A stretch of DNA of 64,000 bases from Armigeres subalbatus (lineage: Eukaryota > Arthropoda > Insecta > Diptera > Culicidae), in the NCBI RefSeq assembly GCF_024139115.2, contig NC_085140.1, positions 17,677,085 to 17,741,084 of the forward strand. Direction: 5' to 3'. Positions within the stretch are counted from its first letter, which is position 1. Each line of letters begins with the position of its first letter. Position numbers and translations under genes: made by a program. Below are positions 11,222-23,629 of this stretch, piece after piece. The notes below the pieces were generated by a model. That model had not been told where the DNA came from and did not search any database. It saw only the letters and a list, made by a program, of their open reading frames with translations.

Positions 11222-14200
11222 CATCGTTAGTAAATGCTCCGAGTAATTGTGAGCAAAAATATTAAAGCAATTGTTTATAGTGAAAGATGCTAATAACGTC
11301 GATACAGGCCGGAACAGAAAAATTATGGAAACTCAATCATTCAATGATTTAAAAAAAGTTATTTTATGTTGCCAAAATCTATTGTTTTCTTCCCAAATTT
11401 GAACGTTTGTTGTGAAAATCAGTTGAGCTTTATATTCCACAAACAATCTTAGTTTTTGAAACCAATAATCGGAAATCTGCATTTTTTTCATTCTGGTAAA
11501 ATAACCGTAATAATAATAAACTTAATAATGAACGACAGGAAAATTCATATTTTCATATATAATTCCCATTTTGTTGTTGATAAGAACGTAAATATGAACT
11601 CGTTAATAATCTTCATCCATTCCTATCTCAGCACCAATAACATTTGGGCTGCCTCACTCTCTACCAGCCGTCATATACTTGGCCATGACGAAGTTTATGA
11701 GCGTCAGATCTTCCACCAAAACGAATAGTGCCCAAAGTTTGGCGTTGTGCAAAATATTTTCGGAACTAGACAGATAAAATTATTCAGACGTTGGCTAAAA
11801 CTTGATTGCACCACCCACCGACAAACAGCATCGTCTTCTGTGTCTACAGTAGTGATATATTTAATGCCCTTGGCGTAAAAGGATTCCGTTTCCGGAACCA
11901 TCCTCCTGCCGCAACATAAACACAGAATCGGGGTCGTCTGTGTTTTGCTATTTTTTGCACACTCAACTAACCTTCGATCTATGGCGGCTCTTCGCTCTGG
12001 TTATAACGGACTGATTACGAAGAGTCGGTCTATACATAATGGTATAAGAATATGAGAAGCCATTCAGCGCAAAGGTTCTCGCCTAGCGTTGAGGCCTATT
12101 CAACCGTCTGAGAACAATCGATTGTTTTTTTTTTCATGGGGCTTTTTTAGGGTTTTTATCGGTTCAGCTTCGACCGATGGACAGATAGAAAGCGTAATTA
12201 CATTATACGAAAATGTTTCCCGAACTGCGGGAAATGGTTTCCGTGGGAGTACCGAAACAAATTCAGGCAAGCACGTGTCTGTCTGCACATGTGTATAAGT
12301 AGGTACAGCTTTCGCAAATGAGGCTATACGTTCCAATTCCGAATGGGAACCTTGCCACCACAGCGGTCGAATCTCAGCACGACAAAAAAAACTGTCTCCC
12401 ACTCGAACAATCAGGGGGAGACCACAATCCGATTAGCCTCGGAGAGTTCGGCACGAATCTCACCTACTCACCATAAATAATAACAAAACCTTTCAGAGCA
12501 CGCTGGGGACACATGGCCATGGTCGTTGGTAAACCGTCGTCGCGTCGCGTCGGCCGCCATGGAGAACCGTAATTACAACGACTGTGGCGACCAAGCAACC
12601 GGCTCTGTCCCGTCCAAGCCCAGTCAGCGCGGATAGCGATCTCGAGACAACTCCAGAGCTATTAAAACAGAACAAAAAGACTAATGGCAGTGGCGTGTGT
12701 GCGTGGAAAATCCTGACTCACGATGATGATTCGTTCACTACCCACCAAGCTACAACTGTGGGACCTGGGACTCAAGTCTAGCTTCTGGTGTGGCAATCCA
12801 GCGCTAGAATCGGAATTCTGATTGAATCACGCGCATTTTTCTCATTCTCTTCTCGCAGCTTTATACTTTCTTTTATCAATTCACACCCAAAGAACCACCT
12901 CCTGGGGACCCACACGTTCTCTTACGTTACGGCTGCGTGGCCATCAGCGTCCGTGGAAGGAATCTGTGACAAACCACACCACAGTCGTCGTCGCAATCGT
13001 CTTTACAGTCGCTATTGGTGGTGTGTAACGGTTTTGTGAAAACTGAATGCTAGAAAAAAGGCTTTCAGGTTGAATAATTAACGCATACCATTGCTGTTGA
13101 CGATCGACGACGACGACGCGACGCCGGTTGCCTAAGGTGCCATCGAACCCCCGGTTCGTTCTTGCGTGGGTCTCCCGTCTGCTTTCGGACCGTTGAATGA
13201 TAATAACTATTTTTCTAGCCGAACTATTGCCACGTTCGCTGCTGCGAGCGAGTAGTGCAGCCGAGGTGCGAGCTGCTGCTGCTACCAGGCCATTAACTCC
13301 GACCAGTTGGATCGAAAAAGGGCTTCGAAGGGAAGGCGATAATGAGTGGGGAGGTGAACGTAATTGCCGGAATCGCTGGCGGGTTAAGGTTGGCCACCGT
13401 CTACTTCTGGGCGACGGGCGGCTAATGGCGGTTTTATGTATATGCAGAGAGTTGAACCCGGTGGTGAAATTCTGTTTAGCACCCATTAGGGCATTATGTA
13501 ATGTTTTTGTATAATTCAAGAAAAAAAAACCTTCACAGGGGAAAGCATTGCCCCAACGTACTGATTTCTTTCTGACTATGACTATCCACATTGGGGCTTT
13601 TGGCATTGTCAAGGTCGTCAGCACAATGATTGAAGTTCAAGTAGCAAGCAGAACCTTTTTAGTTAGGCGTTATGCGTAACAATCTGTTGTCGAAGAACGC
13701 GCTTGTTTGTGTTCTATTCTAATATTACAACATACCTAATGTTATTCGTTGCATGCAAGACTTGGAATAATCCTACCTTTTAATTTGACCAAAACAGTAT
13801 TGAAAATGATAACTCCATATTGATTAAAGTTCAGAAGTTTATCCCGATGACTTCATCAAACAGCTGTAGAAGCTGGCAGCAACTTGAACTCGAAACAAAA
13901 CACAAGAACGCTTAGAGTTCTGCGGTAGTGCTGTTCTCGCTATATGTGGAAGTAATTCGCCCGTATCGTGTATCGATTCGTTTTCCTTCAGCACAGTTTC
14001 GCATTCCAAATTCACGATCCGGCGAATGGCGTTGCACCGCACATACAAGTTTACCGCTCTGGTAAAGCTTGTTCGCGCGCTCTCTCTCTATACTATACAG
14101 CAGCTCTACAACTGGTTCTCGAAAGAAGGTCGCGTTCGCCTGTAGTTGACTGAGTTTACAGCACGCGTGCATACGAACGAACGCGTGTCCCTGGACCGGA

Positions 14201-14495
14201 TCTCGACCGAGTGCATATGTACTTAGCAGCAAGAGCTGTCTTCCTTTTAAATATTTGTTTTTCACTTTTATGTTTTGTTCTAAATTCTGTGCTGATAACA
14301 TGTGTTCATTAGAATTATTAATTTTAAATGAAACTATGAAACCCATACGCAGAAACCGCTTTAATAGGGGAATGTCTCCGGTTGTGGGCCACCTTTAATA
14401 TTTTTTTGACACGTGATAGATACGGCAAAACTGAGCCATGTCAAACTTGTAGTTTGACATCATACATCATCAGAGCCAATATCGAAGCTTTCTTG
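11222..14495. other. Unique, partly CpG-rich DNA without a proven gene
   Basis: This is the least repeat-like block of the first third. The part 12480-13560 is CpG-rich with CGTCGTCGCG-like words and gives long overlapping open frames on both strands (226 codons minus, 105 plus). None shows a domain, and the frames contain simple-sequence runs of R, S and A. It could be regulatory or untranslated sequence of a nearby gene, but nothing here proves it. Confidence 0.45.
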
Positions 14496-14500
14496 TCGCG

Positions 14501-14677
14501 ATGGATCGAGTGATGTGCGTAGTTCGAGTTTCAGGAGCATTCGCGAGTCCCTTCAAAACGCGCAGAGGGTTACGTCAAGGTGATGGTCTTTCGTGTCAGC
14601 TAATTAACATCGCTTTGGAGGGGGTAATACGGAGGTCAGGTGTCTGGTGGATCCATTTTATAATACAGGAGATCTGA
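14501..14677 (+). pseudogene. Reverse transcriptase relic (palm fragment)
   Basis: A 58-codon frame contains GLRQGDGLSCQLINIALEGV, the RT motif (LRQGD and NIALE) that precedes the catalytic box in RTE-like non-LTR retrotransposons. It starts at an ATG only by chance and runs into a stop after the motif. No FADD or YADD box follows. This is a small decayed fragment on the strand opposite to the other RTE copies. Confidence 0.65.
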
Positions 14678-14717
14678 AGCTATAGAAAATATTTCAAAGC
14701 ATGTTGTCATGAGTGCT

Positions 14718-15046
14718 GTGGTTGATTCGGTAAACCATTTGATTCAAACTCCAAGACAATTTAGAGACGCAAATAATTGACAAATACTTCGAGGACATAA
14801 TTGGGTTTATGCCGCGGCTGAGGACATCACGGAAGTCGTGGTTATTTCGGTATAGCATTCAATTCAAACTCCAGGATAATTTGGAGATCTTACAACATTT
14901 CATACGCCTGGATTCGAGACGCAAATGAAAGACAAATACTCGAAAGACATAGTTGAGTTAATGCCGCGGCCATCATGAAAGCCGTGGTTGATTCGGTTGA
15001 ATCAAATGTCAAATTCTAAGACATTTTGGAGATCCTAGGATATCAT
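14718..15046. repeat. Three diverged tandem units, 117-149 bp
   Basis: GTGGTTGATTCGG-like unit starts lie at 14718, 14838 and 14984. Shared later words are CAATTCAAACTCCAGGATAA, GAGACGCAAAT, GACAAATACT and ATGCCGCGGC. The middle unit is longer because it keeps about 30-40 bp missing from the first; the last is partial. Confidence 0.7.
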
Positions 15047-15100
15047 AGTTTATTATCATACTTACATATTTCCTGTATAGTTTAAATTCTATTTAACAAG

Positions 15101-15526
15101 CAAGGATGTTATCGATCATTTAGTAATTTGCGTTTGATCATTTAGTAGTTTGTCAATAACTCATTCCAGAAGCTGAATTTCAAAATGTGTTGTATGGTGG
15201 ACTTCTAGTGCGAAGGTTTTTTTTACAACTCTGCCTAATGGTTCGTTGTTTGAATTCCACTAGGGATGCAGTTATAGCTATAGTTTCAGTAACTTAGGCT
15301 AAATTAACAAAATTCCAATTATTTAGTTTGACCTACTGCAACTAGCGCTATAACTCCGTTGTTAGTTTAATTCCAACAACGAACTAGTAGGCAAAGTTGT
15401 AGAAAAACTTTTGCACAAGAAGTCCACCATACAACACATTTTGTTGAAATTTAGCTTCTGTAATGTGTTATTAACAAACTACTAAATGATCGAACGCAAA
15501 TTACTAAATGATCGATAACATCCTTG
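15101..15526. mobile_element. hAT-type MITE with long inverted repeats
   Basis: The element starts CAAGGATGTTATCGATCATT and ends with the reverse complement. The arms stay similar for about 170 bp. It is flanked by a perfect 8-bp direct repeat TTAACAAG (15093-15100 and 15527-15534). An 8-bp duplication and termini beginning CA-G are diagnostic of the hAT superfamily. It encodes nothing and would depend on a transposase from elsewhere. Confidence 0.85.
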
Positions 15527-15892
15527 TTAACAAGTTCACAGAAGGCAACATGGTTCTATATATTTTCTGTTGCTTCATACACCAGTATAAAGTGGTTCCA
15601 CCAAGCATAGGGTAACCATATGGTATGTCCTCCTTTCTCATTAAAAGTCAGATGTCCTCCTTTTGCGCTAAAATGTCCGCCTATTTGAATATTTTCAAAA
15701 ACAGTTGAATTAATAACTTTTTCTGTAGAAATTCTAGTTTAATGAACAATACACACATTTGCGCTTTTAGACGTGTGAACAAACGTACGAAAACCGAAAA
15801 CCTTGATAAATGAAATAATATGATTACGTTTTTATAGGGGCCCCAGAAATAAGAAGAAAACAAATGGAAGCAACAGATTTTACTCCGGTTTT

Positions 15893-16484
15893 TTGCAGAT
15901 AGGTATTTCAATTATCTAACTTTTCTGGGAATAATGTTCCTGTGACATATTTAAGGAAAAAAAAATTCTAACAAAAACTTTTTTCATGTCCATATTGAGT
16001 GAAAATTTATCAGCGTATTTTATGCCTACAGCGCCAAATATAGGTTCAGCAGCCTATCATCAACCAACGACACATTTTGGACGAAAGCTTAAAAAGCTTA
16101 TTTAGCATAATCTAACATATTTGTGGAGGGTTTATATTTTCTTTGACTTTTTGCATCGAAGTAACTTAAAACCAATTGAGTTTACAAAAAAAAACAAATA
16201 ATTGCTTTGAAAACGGGCAAATGTTGCCGAAACGAAATTGAAGTGATATTTAATTATAATACAGGTTGAACTCGATTATCCGGAGTATCGATTTCATTTT
16301 CACTTCGGATAATCGAAACACCTAAAAAAAAAAAATCAAAATTGCAATTAAATAACAAAAAACTTATGTTTTATTTTATTTGCAGTAGTTTTTGTTAGAA
16401 AAACTTTTTTTCCTTAAATATGTTACAGGAACATTATTCCCAGAAAAGTTAGATAATTGAAATACCTATCTGCAGAAAAAATTT
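15893..16484. repeat. Inverted repeat with ~90-bp arms and 400-bp loop
   Basis: 15893-15985 (GATAGGTATTTCAATTATCT to AACAAAAACTTTT) is the reverse complement of 16390-16484 with few changes. The spacer is AT-rich and contains a short local inverted repeat (GATTATCCGGAGT / ACTTCGGATAATC, 16270-16320). No target duplication was found, so the true ends of any element are unknown. Confidence 0.65.
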
Positions 16485-16485
16485 C

Positions 16486-17838
16486 ATCGATTTCTAAGAT
16501 GGGGTTTTTTGTAATATCGATTTTAATATTAAAAACTAATTTTTTTCAGTGTAGAAATCGGTTTTTTATTTTTTGGATATTTTTCGAAAAAACTTCAGGT
16601 AATTTCACGACAGTCCGCCATACAACACTTTTTTGCAGGTCTTGTCATTTAAGAGTTACATCGATTTTTTAAAAATCAATGAAAAAAATTAGGCCCTTAT
16701 CAAATGTTACTCTTGACAATTTTTGAAAAACTAAGTATGCAGAGTGGCTTAAAAATACCATATCTTTATGCCTACCAAGTTTCAGTCGATTCTGAGATGG
16801 TGCTGCCAGCCCCATAGAAGAGTTGGCGCGAAATTCGTCGTATGCACCTTTTGTTCGCATGTTGGCTGGCGTATACGTTGTATTGTTCGGATTAAATGAA
16901 GTTGAATCGCGTAGATTTTGTACTCATCATTTCACTTATTGCGCTAGTGAATTTGAGTTTTTGGACGTGAAGTGAATTAATTGGTAGTCAAGATTGAAGA
17001 AAAATGTGAAACTCAGTTAGTGAATATGTTTTATGAGTGATAAAATCAAGGAAACAGTGGGAAAAGATCAAGTGAAAAATGCGGATTCGAATAAAATCAT
17101 CGTCATTATCGGATTGATTACGGTTTATAGAGCCTTAAAAGTTTTTTTTTTCGAGTAAACATCAATCGAATTGCCTTTGGAATGCTTCGTACGGTACGTT
17201 TCTTGAATATGTGAGGCAAAGAGCAGCCGCTATCTCATGCCTAGAATGGAATAGAAATCTAAACTAATCTGAACAGTTGAGTATCTTTAGTCTAAATCTT
17301 AACAGTTTTGAATTTCTTCAGTTGAGAAGTAAAGAAAAACCTTTTATCTCGTTTATCAGGTTTTTAATTATAATTTAATGGACAAGTTATAATTTTCTAG
17401 TTACATAATTTAACAATTGAAGCCTAAATTACTCATTTTTCTGGACAAATTTATATTTACTGAAGCTTTCATATAACTATAGTCTATATACAATAATAAT
17501 TTGAGCAGATTCACGGTAATTAGGTTCGATAGGATATAAATCTTTGAATATACGTCGGCCTGGGGCGGTATTGCCAACTGTATAGGAACATGGTCATCTC
17601 CAGGATTATGAGTCGCCTAACCCTTAAATGCATTTAAATAATGATCAAAATAGTTTCTGCGTGAATCAGAGATGATTTAAAACAAAGGATATGGTTTTAA
17701 CAGTAAAAATTAGTGTTAGGCAAATTCTGATATTGTCGTAGTGCCAATTGTCAAGAAATCAACATGAAATACAACATTTTTAAGCGAAGCATCATTTGAA
17801 CATAATCCATAGAAGTGCAAGAAATGTGTCCCATATCT
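16486..17838. other. Unassigned AT-rich DNA
   Basis: No gene, RNA or repeat shared with the window is recognised. Frames of 63-71 codons occur but carry no domain. Confidence 0.45.
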
Positions 17839-18131
17839 TCTATATAATAAAAATGAGTTGAGATTTCCTTCCTGACGATTTAACTCGCGAACGGGTCGAC
17901 CGATTTGCAAGATTTTTCCCATAATCGATTTGTTTTGAGATCCGCAAGGTTTGTATATACAAAAACTTGATGAATTTAACGGGGAAATGTTAAAAATCAT
18001 TAGAATACAATTTTGGGTCCGCTGTTGAGGAAAACAAAATAAACGCATGGAAATTGATCTAGAGTGCGGTGCTGCAAATAGTTCATTGTGACATTTGCAA
18101 CACCCGGGCAAAGCTGGGTTTCTTTCGCTAG
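17839..18131 (+). mobile_element. Non-autonomous Helitron
   Basis: The 5' end reads TCTATATAATAAAAATGAG and the 3' end has the imperfect hairpin ACCCGGGCAAAGCTGGGT, followed 11 bases later by CTAG and then T. TC at the start, a GC-rich hairpin, CTAR at the end and a following T are the Helitron signature. The internal AACTCGCGAACGGGTCGACC wording also resembles a common arthropod Helitron family, recalled rather than searched. No Rep/helicase is present at 293 bp. Confidence 0.75.
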
Positions 18132-19087
18132 TTCTTAATAAATTTAGCACACTTTTGATATAGTTTTTGGTCCATGCTCGTCTTGCCCGATAGGGTGGTC
18201 ATATTGCTCCATATGGTAAATATAGACATCATAAAAACACCAGATTATAAGATACTGAAACTTCATTAATCAGTGTTTATTGATACTTATGTCAAAGACG
18301 GGTCATCATAAAGGTGTTTCGTGGACAAATAAGCAGAATTTAAAGGAGTGTCACTATGTTACAAGGGTTACCGCTTAGGATGGTCATCTTGCCCCACTTT
18401 CCCCTAATCTCCATAATCATATTTAATATTTTTAATCCTTCATGAACTTCCTGGTGTTTCAAAGCAACCAGTAGTGAGCGAGGAACTGCTCAGTTCTTGA
18501 GGATTTCACAAAATATATTCTGATGATTGCATAATCTTTGAAAGTTCAAATAAAATAACTGTGAAATTAAAATAATTTTGACATTTTGAATTTGAGTTTG
18601 AAGCTTCTTTTTAACGTTTTTTGAAGCCTGAACAAATGATTTAGGTTTAAAAATAATTCTTTGGCCTCCGGCAAGAATCTGTGCTATGGTTACCATATTT
18701 AAATCACTCATTTAGAACTTATTGTTTACCAACATTCCTAGATTGAGTATTAAAAAAAACCCTGATTTTATTTTAGAGGAGATTCGAAAGTTTTCCTCTG
18801 CATGTTACTTCGAGCTTTAAATCTCAAAAAATATATTCAATTTTTTTACTACGCTGGCTGCTGTTCAATATATTTTATGATTTCTATTTTTTTAAATGGC
18901 AACATTTTTCAATTTTAAAAAGTTTTTCAGCAATTATTACTAGTTACTAGCAATCATTTACATAATTTTCAAGCATAAAATGTCATTGTCACATACAGAT
19001 TACAGAGGTTGTACGAAGAAGTTCGAAGTCATACAATACATTGTTCCCGACAATAGTGTAGACATTGCTGCAAAATTGTGAATCTAT
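18132..19087. other. Unassigned AT-rich DNA
   Basis: Nothing recognised. The stretch near 18771-18850 loosely resembles 28255-28340, but similarity is too weak to call a repeat. Confidence 0.4.
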
Positions 19088-19375
19088 GACAAAAGGTCAA
19101 AAGACATGAGGTCGAAAGGACAAAAGGTCAAAAGACAAAAGGTCGAAAAGACAAAACGTCGAAAGGGACAAAAGGTCGCAAAAGACAAAAGGTCGTAAAG
19201 GACGAAACTTCGAAAGGGACAAAACTTCGATCAGGAACAAGTTGATAACAAGTTGGGTGTTTGTGCGTTGCATTTAACTTCGAGCAGAAATAATAACACA
19301 CTTATCTCATTAATCAAAAGTAAAGAATGAGAAATTACTATGAAACAATATGATGATTGTTTAGATAGTTTTGTT

Positions 19376-19672
19376 AAGAAAATTATTTTGAGCTTTTTAG
19401 TGGAATGTCTTCACTTGTCATAAGACGAGTTTGAACAATCCCATTTAATTCCACATCTTAATTTACCTTGACAGATACGTATTTCGACCTCAACAGTAAG
19501 GTCGTCTTCAGTGTCTCGTACTTGACTCGACAAGTCCCGACAAGACTCGACAAGTCGAGTCAAGTACGAGACACTGAAGACGACCTTACTGTTGAGGTCG
19601 AAATACGTATCTGTCAAGGTACAATTAAGTGGTGGAATTAAATGGGATTGTACAAACTCGTCTTATGACAAG
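19376..19672 (-). mobile_element. Palindromic retroposon, copy B (most complete)
   Basis: A 14-bp perfect direct repeat TAGATAGTTTTGTT (19362-19375 and 19673-19686) brackets the element. Read on the minus strand, it begins CTTGTCATAAGACGAG and runs through an inverted repeat with ~118-bp arms that differ at only a few positions. It ends with the asymmetric tail GAAGACATTCCACTAAAAAG to AAAATAATTTTCTT. The loop is about 22 bp (AAGTCCCGACAAGACTCGAC). A transcript would fold into a nearly perfect double-stranded rod. No open frame of note and no pol III boxes are visible. Confidence 0.85.
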
Positions 19673-19788
19673 TAGATAGTTTTGTTGGAGATAAAGCAGA
19701 TTGTTGATTTTGAAAATGAATAAAACTTGTATTGTGCGAGACAGAGTTGTCCTATACAGTTGTCAATTTTTTTTTTAACTATTTTTAA

Positions 19789-20007
19789 CAATTAAATAAA
19801 ATGCATTCAATGAGTGCGAATAATAGATGGATATCAAGGTTTTCTAAATGTCACTTTGATCTGTCAAAAAAGGGCATAGCGCGCGTATTGATGTATTTGA
19901 TGTGCGGCATGCGCCATTTTGACAGATCGATGTGATATTTAGAAAACCCAAACATCCATCTATTAGTTGTACTCACTGAATGAATTTTAATTAATTGCTA
20001 AAAATTG
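19789..20007. mobile_element. Foldback element inside minisatellite pair
   Basis: The left arm (ATGCATTCAATGAGTGCG, AATAGATGGATATC, GGTTTTCTAAATGTCACTTT) is the reverse complement of the right arm with about 15 percent mismatches. Arms are near 85-95 bp and meet in a GC-richer centre around 19875-19915. No clear target duplication was seen, so class is open. Confidence 0.6.
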
Positions 20008-20454
20008 TGTAATTTTGATCTCATTTCTTTCGACCTGTTGTCTTTCTACCTTTTGTCCCTTTCGACCTTTTGTCCTTTTTGACCTTTTGTCCTTCGACCT
20101 TTTGTCTCCAACCCCAAAATTGTTGTTTGAATTGAAAACATAATTCTGTGTAAAAATTTGTAAATCACTGTCTGCTTGTTAACTCCATATAAAAGTTAAT
20201 TTTGATTATTTTTCTACAATAACAAGTGTTACTAGTAAAAGCATTCCAAATCTTATTCATCAAGTTCTCACGTGCGAGTAAACTCGTTTGCAATTTAAAA
20301 GGAGCTTGAGTTTTCATGCAAAATTGCTTCGTTTCACTCATTTACCGAAAAATCAATCGAGGCGAAAATACAAAAAATCCTTAGGGAAGTCATTTGGAAG
20401 ATTCGAATCATGCAAAATTTTGTATTGATTCAAATCGTACATGAATTTTGAGGT

Positions 20455-20570
20455 CATGAGTGTCTCTTGACCTTAACTGAAAGTCACTATTTGGTCACTT
20501 TTTCTGCAAACGAAAGTCACTATTTGGTCTCTTTTTTCGTCAACGTTGGTCACTAAAGTCACTATTTTGA
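20455..20570. mobile_element. Fragment of the CAGGCCTGGTAGCGA hAT-like family
   Basis: CGTTGGTCACTAAAGTCACTATTTTG (split here as CGTTGGTCACTAAAG and GTCACTATTTTG) matches the right subterminal part of the hAT-like element ending at 28801. Several further GTCACT words precede it. It stops where the RTE relic begins at 20571, so the terminal inverted repeat is missing. Confidence 0.55.
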
Positions 20571-21386
20571 GGGCACTCTCCATATAACGTGTCATAAAAC
20601 GTGTCCTTCACGTCTTCGGATTTATCGTTTGTCGGTGCGTAAACGTTGATTAGGCTGTAATTTGTCCCGTATCCCGGCCACGTTCACTCCAACCTTCTTC
20701 AGTTCACGATCCAGAAGGCTCATTCGTCCAGGTTCATTTAGGGTCCTGACATTCCAGGTACCAAGATTCCAATCATAATCCTTATTTCGTTGCCGGATTG
20801 GTTGCCAAAAATAACGTTCTCTTTTTCATCTATCTCCATTTTTCGTGGTATTTGAGAGTCTTCAGTAAGCTACCTTACCGGGGTCGCGTTACCTACATCG
20901 CGGTAGTGGGGCTGCCACCTTAGGTATAGCTAACGCGATACAGCATTTTATTAATCAGCCGCTGGGTACCAGGCAGACGCTGTTTGAGCCGCACCTGCTG
21001 GTGAAGGACAACAGTGCCTAGGCTCCACTACCAGCTAAGTACACAACCCTTAGCTGGCGGTCTTTTATCATCGGACGACCCGTGGAAGCGTGAGATAGGA
21101 ACTTGTGGGGACCAGAGCTATGTTCATGTTGGGCGCTCCTTCCGTGATGCCAACACGGTGCTCCCCTGACCGTTATTAACAAAAAAAAATTCTCCATCAA
21201 AACTAATACCAGGAGCTGAATTCTGGGGCTATACTGCATCTCTGGACGAAATTTGAAAAAAATCGTAGGGCCCGTTTTGGAGTTACGCCCTTTTTAAGAC
21301 GTAACTGTAAGATATCGAAGAAAATCAATATAATATCTCGTCTTATGCATATTTCTTAACTTCCATTGAGTCGTCAACAATAAATG

Positions 21387-21555
21387 TACACCCGATTATT
21401 TTTTTACACGGAGGATGCGTTCCGCGTAAAAAACGTTTTCATTTGAAAATTTGAAAATCCATGTAAAAATAAGTTTTATGATTTCTCGACGAATCATGCA
21501 AACATTTTGTATGGGATTTTTTTTACACGGCCGTGTAAAAACAGAATCAGGTGTA
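21387..21555. mobile_element. TACACCCGATT MITE, copy 1
   Basis: It starts TACACCCGATT-(T)n-ACACGG and ends CCGTGTAAAAACAGAATCAGGTGTA in inverted orientation. If the outer TA is the target duplication, the element begins CACCCGATT. It is a 169-bp non-coding MITE inside the Transib-like element; copy 2 is at 36986-37186. Confidence 0.7.
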
Positions 21556-23322
21556 GTTTGCTGATATACCAGTTGCATACTACAATGATGTACCAGCTTT
21601 GATTCAATGTATTAAAAACAGTAGACATATCCTTGACGAAAATGTGTTTATTGAAAATAGTATCGATTTCAATAATTCCAGATCAAACAAAAATTTCAAA
21701 ACCTGGCGACAATCGGCTACAAGTGCTGTCTTTGTATCCACATTTATTACCTGGAAAATTCGAACCGTATTTATATGGAACAGTTTGTAAAATTGAACCA
21801 TTTCGAGTACATTATTGCAGGTGACCTTAAGAATATAAACCTGTTAATAGAAATAATGACTAATTGCGAAGCCGAGAAAAACTTGAGAGCGGCGTTTCCA
21901 GGACTATTGTAAATATTCAGCTACTAATTAAAATTGAAAAAGTCGGGCATGCTGCGAAAAATACATCTTATTCCCGACAAGGACAGTGATTCTATATTGA
22001 TGAAGTGTCCTCCTCTTTCAATCCACGTGAACACTCTTTGTTCGTTAACGTTACATAAAAGCAGTGTTGAAACGAACTGGGCAGATTTATGGGTTTAAGG
22101 TGTAGGGTTATGTCTGATACCTCAAAGGTATCTTAAGCATAAAAACGGCTTCACTGAGCATACCACGATCTTCTCGATGCTGTGCACATTTTGTAAAATA
22201 ATGCGGATTTGAGAAAGTTTGTTGTCGTATGTGTGGATGAAGCTTTAGTAAAGAACAGATGGATTACTGCTCCTTGAATGCATGTACCCATACCAATATC
22301 AATCAAAAACATAGAATTGAAGTGCAAATTGCGTTGCTCTCATTTTTGTTATTTTTTTCAGCAGTAAGCATGCACGAGAGTATTGGAAATGACACGTATC
22401 AAGTTGAAATCAATAACTTTTATATAGAATAACTTTTGTCACGTGTTATGTAGAATTGTGTTTTTATATAATCAAGTAGCCCTTAATGGACCTTAAAACT
22501 TTTTTCTAATATGTCATTTCTCTAGATCTAAAATTGTTGGCGTTATCGGAGCATGTTATTAATAGTGGTACAATTACCCTATGTGAATGGCATCTGTGGT
22601 TTTTGTTTAAAGGTTTTGAAGCATTTTCAAAATGTTTGCAACTCCTCATATAAACCTTTACCTGGATTCTATGTCGCAATTGATAAGTTCCTTGTCTCCT
22701 GGGAAAGTTAGGATCTTCTGAAGACCCCCAAATATCATATCTCAAAGTTTCATATAAAAGGATTTTTTAATACATTCGGCCATGGGCAGGGATGGCACAA
22801 AGAGTATATATCGACATATACGCCGAAGTTGTATAAAACCTATCTCTTGCGAGCTGAAATTTTTTGCGAAAAAAAGATATGTATGCATTTGATATTGTCC
22901 ATTTAATTTAAACATAAATGAAAAGGGTTAATCATACGTAGTTGGCTAGAATTGAATGTAGACTTAAGATGAAGCTAATCTTATTTTTAAATGTTCTTAG
23001 ACAAATCTCATATTACTTATCGTCATAGCAATAACAATTTTGTATAGAATTCTAATGGCTATAACAAAAAAAAATCTTGTTTTTATCGCTGACGATGCCT
23101 TGGAAGTTGAGAAATATGTATTTGATGATATGTTATACACAGAATTCAGTTTTTCACACGATTTTGTTTCGGTTGGATTTTTGATAGTGTGGCTTTAATT
23201 TATGACCAAAATCCATACAACATGTTCTTGAAACCACTAATAATCCAGAGAAAAGTCAGATGATTATTTATATACGATAATCATTTTAGATGGGGATACA
23301 ACTTAGAAAATTTAGATCGTGT
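21556..23322. other. Interior of the Transib-like element
   Basis: No intact gene is present. On the plus strand, 21600-21912 reads open in alternating frames and ends with NCEAEKNLRAAFPGLL before a stop. That could be the degraded end of a coding sequence, but I do not recognise the family. The rest is AT-rich. Confidence 0.35.
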
Positions 23323-23335
23323 TGAAACAGAATCC

Positions 23336-23629
23336 AGGGGCCCTCCTTAGCCGTGCGGTAAGATGCGCGGCTACAAAGCAAGACCATACTGAGGGTGGCT
23401 GGGTTCGATTCCCGGTGCCGGTCTAGGCAATTTTCGATATGGAAATTGTCTCGACTTCCCTGGGCATAAAAGTATCATCGTGTTAGCCTCATGATATACG
23501 AATGCAAAAATGGTAACTTGGCTTAGAAACCTCGCAGTTAATAACTGTGGAAGTGCTTAATGAACACTAAGCTGCGAGGCGGCTCTGTCCCAGTGTGGGG
23601 ATGTAATGCCAATAAGAAGAAGAAGAAGA
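23336..23629 (+). mobile_element. Feilai-like tRNA-derived SINE
   Basis: The 294-bp element begins GGGGCCCTCCTTAGCCGTGC with pol III A box TAGCCGTGCGG (23348-23358) and B box GGTTCGATTCC (23402-23412). The body follows, ending in GAAGAAGAAGA. It is flanked by the 13-bp direct repeat TGAAACAGAATCC (23323-23335 and 23630-23642), perfect on both sides. The wording matches the Feilai family of Aedes mosquitoes as I remember it. It moves with machinery borrowed from a LINE and has inserted into the Transib-like element. Confidence 0.9.
23348..23412 (+). promoter_or_regulatory. RNA polymerase III type-2 promoter (A and B boxes)
   Basis: TAGCCGTGCGG and GGTTCGATTCC are spaced 43 bases apart, near tRNA spacing. 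The B box matches the consensus exactly. This internal promoter makes the SINE potentially transcribable wherever it lands. Confidence 0.85.

Larger units (their letters stand above)
19088..20106. repeat. Inverted pair of (GACAAAAGGTCGAAAG)n minisatellites
   Basis: 19088-19240 holds about nine variants of GACAAAAGGTCGAAAG. 20028-20106 holds about five copies of its reverse complement (CTTTCGACCTTTTGTC). The two arrays face each other across about 790 bp. That spacer contains the palindromic retroposon (19376-19672) and a foldback sequence (19789-20007). The arrays could be the tandem-repeat termini of one old transposon, or two independent arrays. Confidence 0.75.

Noticed and set aside
13197..13514. 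105-codon plus-strand frame with hydrophobic start
   Set aside because: No conserved motif and it overlaps an equally open minus-strand frame; no support as a secreted protein.
12944..13624. 226-codon minus-strand frame
   Set aside because: No domain, R/S/A-rich simple composition, overlapped by open frames on the other strand; explained by CpG-rich, stop-poor sequence.
23348..23412. tRNA gene
   Set aside because: A and B boxes are present but there is no cloverleaf acceptor stem, and the sequence continues into a SINE body with target duplications.
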